A DNA stretch of 64,000 bases, from assembly GCA_964368455.1 (NCBI GenBank), contig CAYJAZ010000005.1, forward strand, positions 80,796-144,795. Direction: 5' to 3'. The notes below the pieces were generated by a model. It was not told where the DNA came from and searched no databases. It worked only from the letters and a program-made list of their open reading frames with translations. Numbering within the stretch: the stretch's first letter is position 1; each line of letters begins with the position of its first letter. Shown one piece after another: positions 27,446 to 35,109 of the stretch. The position numbers and the translations under genes are program-made. The DNA comes from CAYJAZ01 sp964368455. Its GTDB lineage: Bacteria > Desulfobacterota > Desulfovibrionia > Desulfovibrionales > Desulfovibrionaceae.

Positions 27446-28264
27446 TTATTTACTTTCCTTAAGCATTTTTAACATCGAATTATATACAGAAATAAGATCT
27501 CCCCTAAAACCAACTTCTTCAAGAGCACAAGCTCCATGTATTGTAATACCACCTGGATAGTAGAGTTCTTGCTTGATTTTTATGAGATTTTCAGGATCAT
27601 TTTGTAGTCTTTTTAGTGTGCCAAGCCAAGTTTCTATCATAGCATATGTAGCATCTTTAATTGGAATGCCTGAATTTACGCATGCGTCTTGTAAAGCTTC
27701 CATAGCAACATACATATAGATAGGCAGACAGCCTGTGAGAATTGTATAAGTGTCCATAAGATTTTCTTCAATTTCAATAACAGGAGCTATTGCTTTAAAC
27801 ATCTCTAAACATTGATTTTTAATTTTGATATCTATGCCACTATTTTCTGAATCAAAAGCTATAACAAGAGGACTAGACGAAGTTTCAACATTTGTATTTG
27901 TCATTATTCTTGCGGCATTTTTTAAGTTTTTCATACATGACTTAATATTACTAAGTTCTGTACGAGCTTCCGCAGAAATAATGAGACAATCTTTATTGAG
28001 GGCATATTTGTCTAATTCTAAGACAACACTTTCTAAATTCTCTTTAGTGATTGTAAGAATAATAAAATCAGAATTTTTTGCAATATCTTCAAGAGAATCA
28101 TATACTTTAATTCCCACTAATTCATTTGCTAAAATCTTTGCTTTTTCAATATTTCTATTATAGCAAGCCAACTCAAAATCTAAGCCGAACTTATTACTAT
28201 TATAAAAAGATTTAAGAATTGCCCCGCCAAGTGAGCCAGTACCAACAACAGCAATCGATTTCAT
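27446..28264 (-). CDS. pyrroline-5-carboxylate reductase-like NAD(P) oxidoreductase
   Basis: A 272-residue cytosolic protein. The Rossmann motif is GTGSLGG (residues 7-13) and the C-terminal dimerisation helices carry the P5CR-type sequence GGITIHGACALEEVGFRG near residue 240 (ProC usually has PGGTT). The length matches ProC. It is the seventh and last gene of the sigma-54 operon. In that setting it may reduce a cyclic imine or imino acid released from a betaine or proline analogue rather than serve proline synthesis. That is inference. Confidence 0.82.
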   Translation of the reverse strand: MKSIAVVGTGSLGGAILKSFYNSNKFGLDFELACYNRNIEKAKILANELVGIKVYDSLEDIAKNSDFIILTITKENLESVVLELDKYALNKDCLIISAEARTELSNIKSCMKNLKNAARIMTNTNVETSSSPLVIAFDSENSGIDIKIKNQCLEMFKAIAPVIEIEENLMDTYTILTGCLPIYMYVAMEALQDACVNSGIPIKDATYAMIETWLGTLKRLQNDPENLIKIKQELYYPGGITIHGACALEEVGFRGDLISVYNSMLKMLKESK

Positions 28265-28279
28265 ACTCTTTCCTCTTCT

Positions 28280-29437
28280 TTATTCTTTATTTAATAAAAT
28301 ATCGATAAAATTATAATATATATCAGTAGCTTTTTCCACTTCGTCAATTGATATAAATTCGTCTACTATATGGGCTTGCTTGATTGAGCCAGGCCCAAGA
28401 CCAATTGTTTTTATATTATATTTTCCTGCAGATTCAGAACCGTTTGTACAACATTTCCAAGAACTTACAACAGGTTCTTGCCCAAGCACTTTTTCACTTG
28501 CTTCATACATTGCTTTAAAAATATTTTCCTCCTTAGAAATGCTCCAAGGCGGTAAAGAAACAGCTCTTGTGTAAGGAACATCAGTATAGGTAGTAAAAGT
28601 ATTTTTTACTACTTCAAGATGAAAATTATCAAGTCCAGCTCCTTTTAATGTATTTGAAATAGTAGCAAAAATTTCTTCTTCTGTTTCACCAGGTAAACTA
28701 CGTCTGTCAAATCTGATCACAGTTCTTTCTGGAACAGAAGAAATTGAAGGATATGGCTGTGTTATAATATCAGTAGGCACTAATATACCAGCTCCTAATA
28801 CACTATCAACAGGTGCTTGCATTTTATCAAGAGCTAAAAGTGCTCTTGAAGCTAAGAGCATGGAATTTATACCTACTTCTGGATTAGAAGCATGAGCGGC
28901 TTTTCCAATAAGTGTGAGTTGAATTTCTATGCGTCCTTTTTGTCCATGCATAACAGCAAGTTCTGAAGGTTCACAAATAACAACATTATTTGGTTTGTAT
29001 TCAACTAAAATTTCTTCAAGGCCTAAACCTTCTATTGTTTCTTCCATTACTGTAGCAGAAACACCTATTCTTTTATTAAGCGTATGTGAACTTGCATACA
29101 TTGCCACAGCTTTTAATGAAGCGGCAAGCCCGCCTTTCATATCAGTTGTGCCACGTCCTAATAGCTTTCCATCAAGTATATCAGCACAATATGGATCAAA
29201 AGACCATTCGCCTGCAATCGTTGCCACATCTATATGGCTATCAAAAAGGAGTTCTAAAGGTGCTTCTTTTGGCCCAAAATAACCAAGCACAGATCCACAA
29301 GCAGTTGTAACTATTTGTTCAAAACCAAGTTCTTTCATAAGTTCTATTGTGACTTCTGCTGTGTGGCCTTCATCACCAGAATGTCTGCCTGAACGAACGA
29401 GTTTTTGTGCAATCTCAATAACAGAATAATTTTTCAA
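28280..29437 (-). CDS. M20 family metallo-hydrolase (ArgE/DapE/YgeY type)
   Basis: A 385-residue zinc hydrolase. The binuclear metal site is visible: HID in FDSHIDVA (about residue 68), the bridging Asp in GRGTTDMKGG (about 100), MEETIEG with the catalytic Glu (about 132), CEPSE, and the C-terminal His in KQAHIVDEF. The lid domain lies between. Substrates would be an N-acyl amino acid or a small peptide. It is the sixth gene of the operon, 62 bp after the enolase-superfamily gene, with a perfect hairpin in that gap. Confidence 0.87.
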   Translation of the reverse strand: MKNYSVIEIAQKLVRSGRHSGDEGHTAEVTIELMKELGFEQIVTTACGSVLGYFGPKEAPLELLFDSHIDVATIAGEWSFDPYCADILDGKLLGRGTTDMKGGLAASLKAVAMYASSHTLNKRIGVSATVMEETIEGLGLEEILVEYKPNNVVICEPSELAVMHGQKGRIEIQLTLIGKAAHASNPEVGINSMLLASRALLALDKMQAPVDSVLGAGILVPTDIITQPYPSISSVPERTVIRFDRRSLPGETEEEIFATISNTLKGAGLDNFHLEVVKNTFTTYTDVPYTRAVSLPPWSISKEENIFKAMYEASEKVLGQEPVVSSWKCCTNGSESAGKYNIKTIGLGPGSIKQAHIVDEFISIDEVEKATDIYYNFIDILLNKE

Positions 29438-29461
29438 GGTTCTTTCTCCATTAAACAGGAT

Positions 29462-29491
29462 AAGGCTTGAGCAAGAAAATGCTCAAGCCTT
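29462..29491 (-). terminator. perfect intra-operon hairpin (weak terminator or processing site)
   Basis: A 12-bp perfect stem AAGGCTTGAGCA / TGCTCAAGCCTT with a 6-base loop lies between the enolase-superfamily and M20 genes. On the minus strand it is followed by ATCCTG, with no U-tract, so it is not a strong terminator in the operon's direction. It may set differential mRNA levels. Confidence 0.55.
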
Positions 29492-29499
29492 TCTATTTC

Positions 29500-30672
29500 T
29501 TATAATTTTATACGGTATTTTTCCATTTTCGCTTCATCAATTTCAATGCCAAGGCCTGGCTTTTCAAGTGGTAAGAGGTTACCATTTTCAACAGGTAAAG
29601 CATCAACACAAATATCATCTTCATAGAAATGCCCACCAAATTTACAAATATGCTTACCTGCAGGTGCGTTGATAGAAATGATTGAAGGGAGGCTTGCTGC
29701 TGGTTGTGATAAGCAGAAATGTACGTTTGCAGCAGTTCCTATTGCAGATTCTAAAGAACCATTAGTATCAATAGGAAGATTGAAAGTTTGGCAAAGCATA
29801 GCAATTTTTTGTGCTTCATAAAGTCCGCCAGCTTTTGCAAGATACACTGACATAGCATCTGTTGCACGGCATTTGATCGCTTCATAAGCGTCTGCCATAT
29901 TCCATGTGCTTTCGTCTGTAATTGTTTTCATTGAAACATTTGCAGTAACAAAAGCCATATCGCTAAAACCTTCAACTGGCTGTTCAACCATGTCTAATAA
30001 AGGAGTGCCGTTAGCGTCAGTCATTGCACGAAGGATATTAATTGCATTTTTTACGTCTTTATAACCTTTGTTTGCGTCAAGACGAAGCCATACATCTTTA
30101 CCAAATTCTTCACGTAACATCTTTACAATCTTGATGTCTTCTTGTGGATCTTCGCCACTTTTGATTTGGAAAGCACGGATACCGTCAGCATATGCACCTT
30201 TAGCTTCAGCACGAGCTTCTTCTAATGGCATAAGTCCAATCATATGACCAACTTGTACGCTTTCTCTTACTTTACCGCCCAATAATTTATAGACAGGCTG
30301 ATTTGTCAATTTACCCCAAGCATCGTAACATGCGATATCAATAGCACACTTTGCGTAGGAATTTCCTCTTACAAAGCTTTCCATGATTTGGTGAATTTTT
30401 GCAATATTTGTGACATCAACACCTAATAATTTTGGTGTGAGAACATTTTCAACAATATCGCAAACAGAAATCATTGTTTCGCCACAATGTCTGTTATAAT
30501 CTCCGCCCCAATCAGGTAATGGAGTTGCTTCGCCGTAACCAATAACACCTGCTTCTGTATGAATTTTCACACATACAAAGCCACCTATTGAATCTTGTAA
30601 GCCAGCCCAACGAAATTCTCTTCTTGTAGGTAGACGAAATGGGATAACTTCTATTTTAGTAATTTTAGACAT
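29500..30672 (-). CDS. enolase superfamily enzyme, mandelate racemase/muconate lactonizing group
   Basis: A 390-residue capping-domain plus TIM-barrel enzyme. Active-site features: QIKSG near residue 172, where the second Lys of the usual KxK motif is kept and the first is Gln; metal ligands Asp in RLDANKGY, Glu in MVEQPVEG and Asp in ITDEST; and the opposite Lys in YLAKAGG. A Lys on each face of the barrel is typical of the muconate lactonizing subgroup, which includes epimerases of amino acid derivatives and of hydroxyproline betaine. Its place in an operon with a BCCT transporter fits a betaine or imino acid epimerase, but the substrate is unknown. Confidence 0.87.
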   Translation of the reverse strand: MSKITKIEVIPFRLPTRREFRWAGLQDSIGGFVCVKIHTEAGVIGYGEATPLPDWGGDYNRHCGETMISVCDIVENVLTPKLLGVDVTNIAKIHQIMESFVRGNSYAKCAIDIACYDAWGKLTNQPVYKLLGGKVRESVQVGHMIGLMPLEEARAEAKGAYADGIRAFQIKSGEDPQEDIKIVKMLREEFGKDVWLRLDANKGYKDVKNAINILRAMTDANGTPLLDMVEQPVEGFSDMAFVTANVSMKTITDESTWNMADAYEAIKCRATDAMSVYLAKAGGLYEAQKIAMLCQTFNLPIDTNGSLESAIGTAANVHFCLSQPAASLPSIISINAPAGKHICKFGGHFYEDDICVDALPVENGNLLPLEKPGLGIEIDEAKMEKYRIKL

Positions 30673-30710
30673 GAAATGCTCCTTAAATAATATTTAATTT
30701 TTTATTTTGT

Positions 30711-31493
30711 TTATATAAATCCATAATATGGTTTTTGAACAACAGCATGATGCATCCATTTGTGTAAACTGATATAGTCAAAAACAGGTAGGTTCACCGC
30801 TCTTTGAATGTCTGCAGCATAGGGAGGTAAATCGCTGCATTCTAAGAGGATTGCTCCAAGATTGTTTTCTTCTTTAAGTTTTATAGCTGCGTCAACAACT
30901 TCTTTTCTCACAACAGAATTTTGGAATTCTGTTTTTGTGCAATCTACTAATGCTCCAAACTGTTCGCTTTTTTCTAAACCTGTGAAGACAAGATAAGAAG
31001 AATCTACAATGCCAACAGCTTCTAGCATTTTTGGAGTGACAGAGTCACTTTTTGCACAGATAACACCAATTTTTTGTTCAGCTTTTAAGCCAAGTTTAAT
31101 CCATGGAGCTTGTATGAGGGCTGATGTAAAAACCGGCACATCAACACTTTGAGCAAGCTCTTTTTGAAAGTTTGCAAAATATCCACAAGCACCACTGATT
31201 GCACGGCAGCCTTCAGCTTCTAATTCTTTCGCAGCAGCGATAAAATCATCTAATAAAGTTCTGTCATTTGCAAAAATTCTTGCTGTGGTTGCGCCTTTGA
31301 CAAGTTTTATACGTACTGGGAAATCGTATGTTGAGGCATTGACAACATTGCCAGGAATAAGTGGATAGGCAACATCAAGGCAGATAATTCCTAGAGGATA
31401 ACCTGCAACACATTGGCCAACATTTCCATAGACAATAGTGTCGTCATTAGTCACATTATCCCAGTATCCATAGTGTTTATTGTATTTATTCAT
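30711..31493 (-). CDS. Asp/Glu/hydantoin racemase family protein
   Basis: A 260-residue cytosolic protein. Both catalytic Cys positions of the two-Cys racemase fold are present: SGACGYFANF (near residue 98) and LLECSDLPPY (near residue 220). The family includes aspartate and glutamate racemases, hydantoin racemases, arylmalonate decarboxylase and maleate isomerase. The N-terminal sequence MNKYNKHYGYWDN is not diagnostic. It sits between the transporter and the enolase-superfamily gene in the operon, so a racemisation or epimerisation step is plausible. Confidence 0.8.
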   Translation of the reverse strand: MNKYNKHYGYWDNVTNDDTIVYGNVGQCVAGYPLGIICLDVAYPLIPGNVVNASTYDFPVRIKLVKGATTARIFANDRTLLDDFIAAAKELEAEGCRAISGACGYFANFQKELAQSVDVPVFTSALIQAPWIKLGLKAEQKIGVICAKSDSVTPKMLEAVGIVDSSYLVFTGLEKSEQFGALVDCTKTEFQNSVVRKEVVDAAIKLKEENNLGAILLECSDLPPYAADIQRAVNLPVFDYISLHKWMHHAVVQKPYYGFI

Positions 31494-31504
31494 ATTTTTT
31501 TCGC

Positions 31505-33115
31505 TTATTCAACATGCTCTTCGCCCTTATAATTGAGCGAACCATTTTGAAGTTTTTCTGGCTCTCTTACGTTAGTGAGCCAAGCTTTATCTTGATTGAA
31601 CATTTTTATAGTTGCAAAGAATATAATAAATTCAGCTATAATCATGAAACCGCCAGTCAACACAACAGCCATTTCAAGTGGTGGAAGTCCGCCAATACTC
31701 ATAAGAACTAATGCAATTGCAGCAATTGTAAAAGCCCAAGTTACACGTGTGAATTTCCCAGGAAGATCACTAGACATATTCAATTTTTCAGTATAACAAG
31801 CCATAGAATAGCATACAGAGTCAAGAGTTGTTGTGAGGAAGGTGATAATCAAGATAGCAACAAAGATAAGAAGGATATTTCCTAATGGTAAAGAAAGCAT
31901 AAGTTCTGGAATAACGAATACTTCGCCCATTGTTTGGAAAACATTGATCAAATCAACATTACCTGTATATTGTTGGTAAATAGCAGAGCCACCAAGAATA
32001 CCGTGTGCGGCAAATGATGTCACCATAGGTGTCATGAAATATACAGCCATAACTTCTCTTACAGTTCTACCACGTGAAATTTGCGCAGCAAATAAACCAT
32101 AGATAAGTGAAGCAGCACAGTCATAAGCCCACCAAAACATTGACCATCTTGCAGCAACGTCTTGCTTGCCTTCCATGAGCATACCCATTGGATCAGTCCA
32201 AAACATCATTTGAATAGATTCAGAAATGTAAACACCAATTGTGTCTGTAAGGTAAGTCATGATAAAGGCTGTTGGGCCTGCAAGAAGAATAAAGGCTAGG
32301 ATAGCAGTTGCTAAATAAATATTTATTCTACTTAAAAATGCCAAACCTTTTTCTAAACCTTTGAAAACACTAGTTGTAAATAAACCTACCCATACTAAGG
32401 TAATGATAAGAGTGAGAGTGAAGTTAGGCTCAATATTGAATATCTTACCTATTGAAGAAGTTGCTATAGGTGAACCAAGTCCAAGCACAACAGCATTACC
32501 AGCTGTCATACATACAATAAAGAGAATGTCAGTAATTCTGCCCAAAACGCCATCAGCAAATTTATCACCAAATACTACTCTGAAAATTTCAGAAAGTCTC
32601 ATAAATTTACGCTTACGAACAAAAAGCATGTAAGCTACGCCAGGAATAACAACAGAGCAAATAGCCATATATTGAAAGCCCCAGAAAACAACACCAAAGC
32701 CGTTTGCCATTCTGATTGCTTCCACAGAATGTGCTTCAATGCCAAAAGGAGGATCGATTATCCATTTTGCCCACTGTGCAGAACCTGTACGAATGATTGT
32801 TGCACCTAAGGTTGTACAGATAATAGTACAACAATAAGTAAAAAAGCCAAGTAATGGTTTTTCATCTGGTCTACCCAATACGATTTTCCCGTATTTTGAA
32901 AACATCATAAAGAAACCAAAGGCAACAAATATATTGATTGATAAAATAAAGAACCAACCCATATTGTATTCCATACTTCCGTAAAGGGCATACATAAAGT
33001 TTAAGGCTTGTTCTTCATAAAGAACTAATGGCGCTGCCAAGCACGATATAATTGCTAAAGCAGGGAGGAACAATTTCCATTCAACTGTATTATTTTGAAA
33101 AAAACTTTTTAACAT
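31505..33115 (-). CDS. BCCT family transporter (betaine/carnitine/choline type)
   Basis: A 536-residue inner-membrane transporter with about 12 hydrophobic segments. The diagnostic ISRGRTVRE motif is at residues 346-354. The TM8 aromatic stretch before it reads WSMFWWAYDC (324-333). Characterised family members usually have a W-x-x-F-Y-W-x-W-W type box; here the last Trp position is Asp. The binding site may therefore suit a substrate other than glycine betaine. It is the third gene of the operon, 11 bp before the racemase-like gene. Confidence 0.9.
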   Translation of the reverse strand: MLKSFFQNNTVEWKLFLPALAIISCLAAPLVLYEEQALNFMYALYGSMEYNMGWFFILSINIFVAFGFFMMFSKYGKIVLGRPDEKPLLGFFTYCCTIICTTLGATIIRTGSAQWAKWIIDPPFGIEAHSVEAIRMANGFGVVFWGFQYMAICSVVIPGVAYMLFVRKRKFMRLSEIFRVVFGDKFADGVLGRITDILFIVCMTAGNAVVLGLGSPIATSSIGKIFNIEPNFTLTLIITLVWVGLFTTSVFKGLEKGLAFLSRINIYLATAILAFILLAGPTAFIMTYLTDTIGVYISESIQMMFWTDPMGMLMEGKQDVAARWSMFWWAYDCAASLIYGLFAAQISRGRTVREVMAVYFMTPMVTSFAAHGILGGSAIYQQYTGNVDLINVFQTMGEVFVIPELMLSLPLGNILLIFVAILIITFLTTTLDSVCYSMACYTEKLNMSSDLPGKFTRVTWAFTIAAIALVLMSIGGLPPLEMAVVLTGGFMIIAEFIIFFATIKMFNQDKAWLTNVREPEKLQNGSLNYKGEEHVE

Positions 33116-33169
33116 CTATCTACTCCTTCAATAAGTAGTTTATATTTCGCACTAAATCATTCGCAAATA

Positions 33170-34336
33170 TTATGCTCCTACAACCAATTCTGAGTGTATA
33201 TTTGTGAAAGGAGTGATAATTTCATAGCCAGTATCTGTGATAATGACTGAGTCACCAACTTGTGTACGGTAATTTGGACCATTTGCACCACCATCTACAG
33301 CAAGGCACATACCAGCTTGAAGCACTGTTTTATCGCCTTGTGATAATTGTGGATTTTCATTTGCAGCTAAGCCTTGGCTTCTGCCAGTTCTAAATGGAAT
33401 AGGATAGCCAGCACCTACGATAACATCTGAATATGCTTTAAAAACATTTTCACAAAGATTACCAGGATAGAGTTGTTCAAAAGCAGCTTTTTGTGCTTTT
33501 TCAGCAGTTTCAAGTAATTTTGAAACTTCTTCATTTACCTTGCCCACAAATAATGTGCGGTCAAAGCCAAGATGATAGCCCATAAATTCGGTTGTACCGC
33601 AATAACAAGTGAATAAAGGTTCGCCGTATTCTAATTTTGTTGTGCTATTTCTATGATGACACATACGAGTTTGTTTACCAGAAGCCATGATTTGCTGGAA
33701 ACTGATAGATGGATAGTTGAATGGTTCGTATTCTTTGTAGAACTTATCTAAAAGTTCTGCTGCTTTACGAGTTCCGCCTTCGCGTGCTGCTAAAGAAACT
33801 TCCCATTCAGCAACACCAGGTGCTGCTGCTGCCATAGCAGCTTTCATCATAGATACAGCAACTTCACCAGCATGACGGCAAATTTGTAATTCATCAGCAT
33901 CCTTTATCATTCTTTGTGTATCGATAAGAGGAGCAACATTTGTAAGATTATCTTCACCAACTTCAGTTGCAATGATTTCATAAACTGAACGTGGCATTAA
34001 ATATTTATCAATACCAATCTTCTTGCCTTTGTTCGCTTGCACGATAGGACGAAGATGTTTTCTCCATTCGTCATCCAAGCCATCTGCCCAGATATGGATC
34101 TTTGTCAAATTCGTTTGCATATGAGCCATTTCTTCTTCCATGCTAGGCACGATAAGAACTGGTTCTTCGCTTTGGCTTACAATAAATAAACCAGGTCTGC
34201 CCCAATCAGCTCCTAATGCACCACGATAACCAGTGTAATAAGTTGTGTATGAAGGATCAGTCAAAATAATCAAATCATATCCGCTGTCTTTCATATTTGC
34301 TAAGAGCTGTTCTCTGCGTTTTTCAAAATTCATCAT
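33170..34336 (-). CDS. M24-fold hydrolase, creatinase/ectoine-hydrolase-like
   Basis: A 388-residue protein with a creatinase-type N-terminal domain (about 1-150) and a pita-bread C-terminal domain. Where metallo M24 peptidases have two Asp metal ligands, this protein reads LFTCYCGTTEFMGYHLGFDRT (about residues 240-260), with Cys and Phe/Met in the first positions. Creatinase and DoeA-type ectoine hydrolases also lack the metal site. A non-peptidase C-N hydrolase is therefore more likely than a proline dipeptidase. It is the second gene of the operon. Confidence 0.8.
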   Translation of the reverse strand: MMNFEKRREQLLANMKDSGYDLIILTDPSYTTYYTGYRGALGADWGRPGLFIVSQSEEPVLIVPSMEEEMAHMQTNLTKIHIWADGLDDEWRKHLRPIVQANKGKKIGIDKYLMPRSVYEIIATEVGEDNLTNVAPLIDTQRMIKDADELQICRHAGEVAVSMMKAAMAAAAPGVAEWEVSLAAREGGTRKAAELLDKFYKEYEPFNYPSISFQQIMASGKQTRMCHHRNSTTKLEYGEPLFTCYCGTTEFMGYHLGFDRTLFVGKVNEEVSKLLETAEKAQKAAFEQLYPGNLCENVFKAYSDVIVGAGYPIPFRTGRSQGLAANENPQLSQGDKTVLQAGMCLAVDGGANGPNYRTQVGDSVIITDTGYEIITPFTNIHSELVVGA

Positions 34337-34381
34337 AATAAATACCTCAAAAAAGTTTATAAAAAAATTACCATTATTGAC

Positions 34382-34768
34382 TTAAGCTTGATTATTAGCC
34401 CTTGAGTCAGCAATTGCAACTATTTCTATCAATAATTCTGGCTTATAAAGCTTAGCCTCGACTGTTGCACGAGCTGGCTTACAGTTTTTAAAACATTCAA
34501 CATAAGCTTCATTCATCAATGCAAAATCATTTTCTATATCTTTCAAAAATATCGACACAGAAGTAAGATTTTCTGGTTTATAACCATTTTTTTCTAACAA
34601 TGAAAAAAGATTTTTAATTGTTTGTGTGGTTTGTTCTTTAATGCTATTTAGTCCAACAATCTGACCTTGAGCATCAAGAGGCAACTGCCCTGCAGTGTAA
34701 AAAGTTTCACCTGCTTTAATAAAAGGGGAATAAGGTGGACCTTGCGAAACATTTGACTGGTTTGACAT
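34382..34768 (-). CDS. RidA family enamine/imine deaminase
   Basis: A 128-residue trimeric-type RidA protein, which hydrolyses reactive enamines and imines made by PLP enzymes or amine oxidation. The N-terminal GETFYTAGQLPLD (about 17-29) and the catalytic Arg in ARATVEAKLY (about 104 onward) are present. The usual length and no signal peptide fit. An AAAGGA ribosome site stands before the ATG. It is the first gene of the sigma-54 operon, which suggests that the pathway makes an imine intermediate. Confidence 0.9.
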   Translation of the reverse strand: MSNQSNVSQGPPYSPFIKAGETFYTAGQLPLDAQGQIVGLNSIKEQTTQTIKNLFSLLEKNGYKPENLTSVSIFLKDIENDFALMNEAYVECFKNCKPARATVEAKLYKPELLIEIVAIADSRANNQA

Positions 34769-34800
34769 AAATAATCCTTTGTTTGATTTTTATTATAAAT

Positions 34801-34816
34801 TGCAAATATAATGCCA
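34801..34816 (-). promoter_or_regulatory. sigma-54 (-24/-12) promoter of the catabolic operon
   Basis: On the minus strand the sequence is TGGCATTATATTTGCA, matching TGGCAC-N5-TTGCA with the same single change (T for C) seen in the APC permease promoter. It lies 32 bp before the RidA start and faces it. A sigma-54 activator gene lies immediately upstream. Confidence 0.87.
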
Positions 34817-34879
34817 CAATTGTTTTAAAAAAAATATGTGTTATTTCAAAGCATTATTGATTGTGAAAAAAAGCCCTTG

Positions 34880-34912
34880 TTCTCATTTTGAGAAAAATTC
34901 TCATTTTGAGAA
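34880..34912 (-). promoter_or_regulatory. tandem palindromic upstream activating sites
   Basis: Two exact copies of TTCTCATTTTGAGAA (34880-34894 and 34898-34912), starting 18 bp apart. Each is a palindrome TTCTCA-N3-TGAGAA. They lie about 65-110 bp upstream of the sigma-54 promoter, where enhancer-binding proteins normally bind. The neighbouring regulator is the obvious candidate. Confidence 0.78.
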
Positions 34913-35017
34913 AAAAGAAAAAAATATCAAATTCATTTTATTTGCGTTAAGTATTTCAAAAAAAATTTCAATTATTTTAATGTGTTGCAATTATTTTATT
35001 AAGAACTTATATTTAAA

Positions 35018-35069
35018 CAAAAGAAAATTAAGCTAAAATAAAACTACTTTATTGTAAATTTTAGCTTAA
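35018..35069 (-). terminator. intrinsic terminator after sigma-54 activator gene
   Basis: A 12-bp perfect stem TTAAGCTAAAAT / ATTTTAGCTTAA with an 18-base loop, followed on the minus strand by TTTTCTTTTG. It separates the regulator from the operon it probably controls. Confidence 0.8.
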
Positions 35070-35109
35070 ATAAAAAATCTATCTTAGTTAACAAAGATGA
35101 GAGAGAAAA

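Larger units (their letters stand above)
34769..35109. promoter_or_regulatory. 341-bp regulatory region of the catabolic operon
   Basis: This gap between ridA and the upstream regulator holds three separate elements: the sigma-54 promoter at 34801-34816, two 15-bp palindromes at 34880-34912, and the terminator of the regulator gene at 35018-35069. No credible ORF lies in it. Confidence 0.75.

Noticed and set aside
34836..35036. A 66-codon open frame between ridA and the activator
   Set aside because: It runs through the palindromic activator sites and into the regulator's terminator, so it is chance reading of regulatory DNA.
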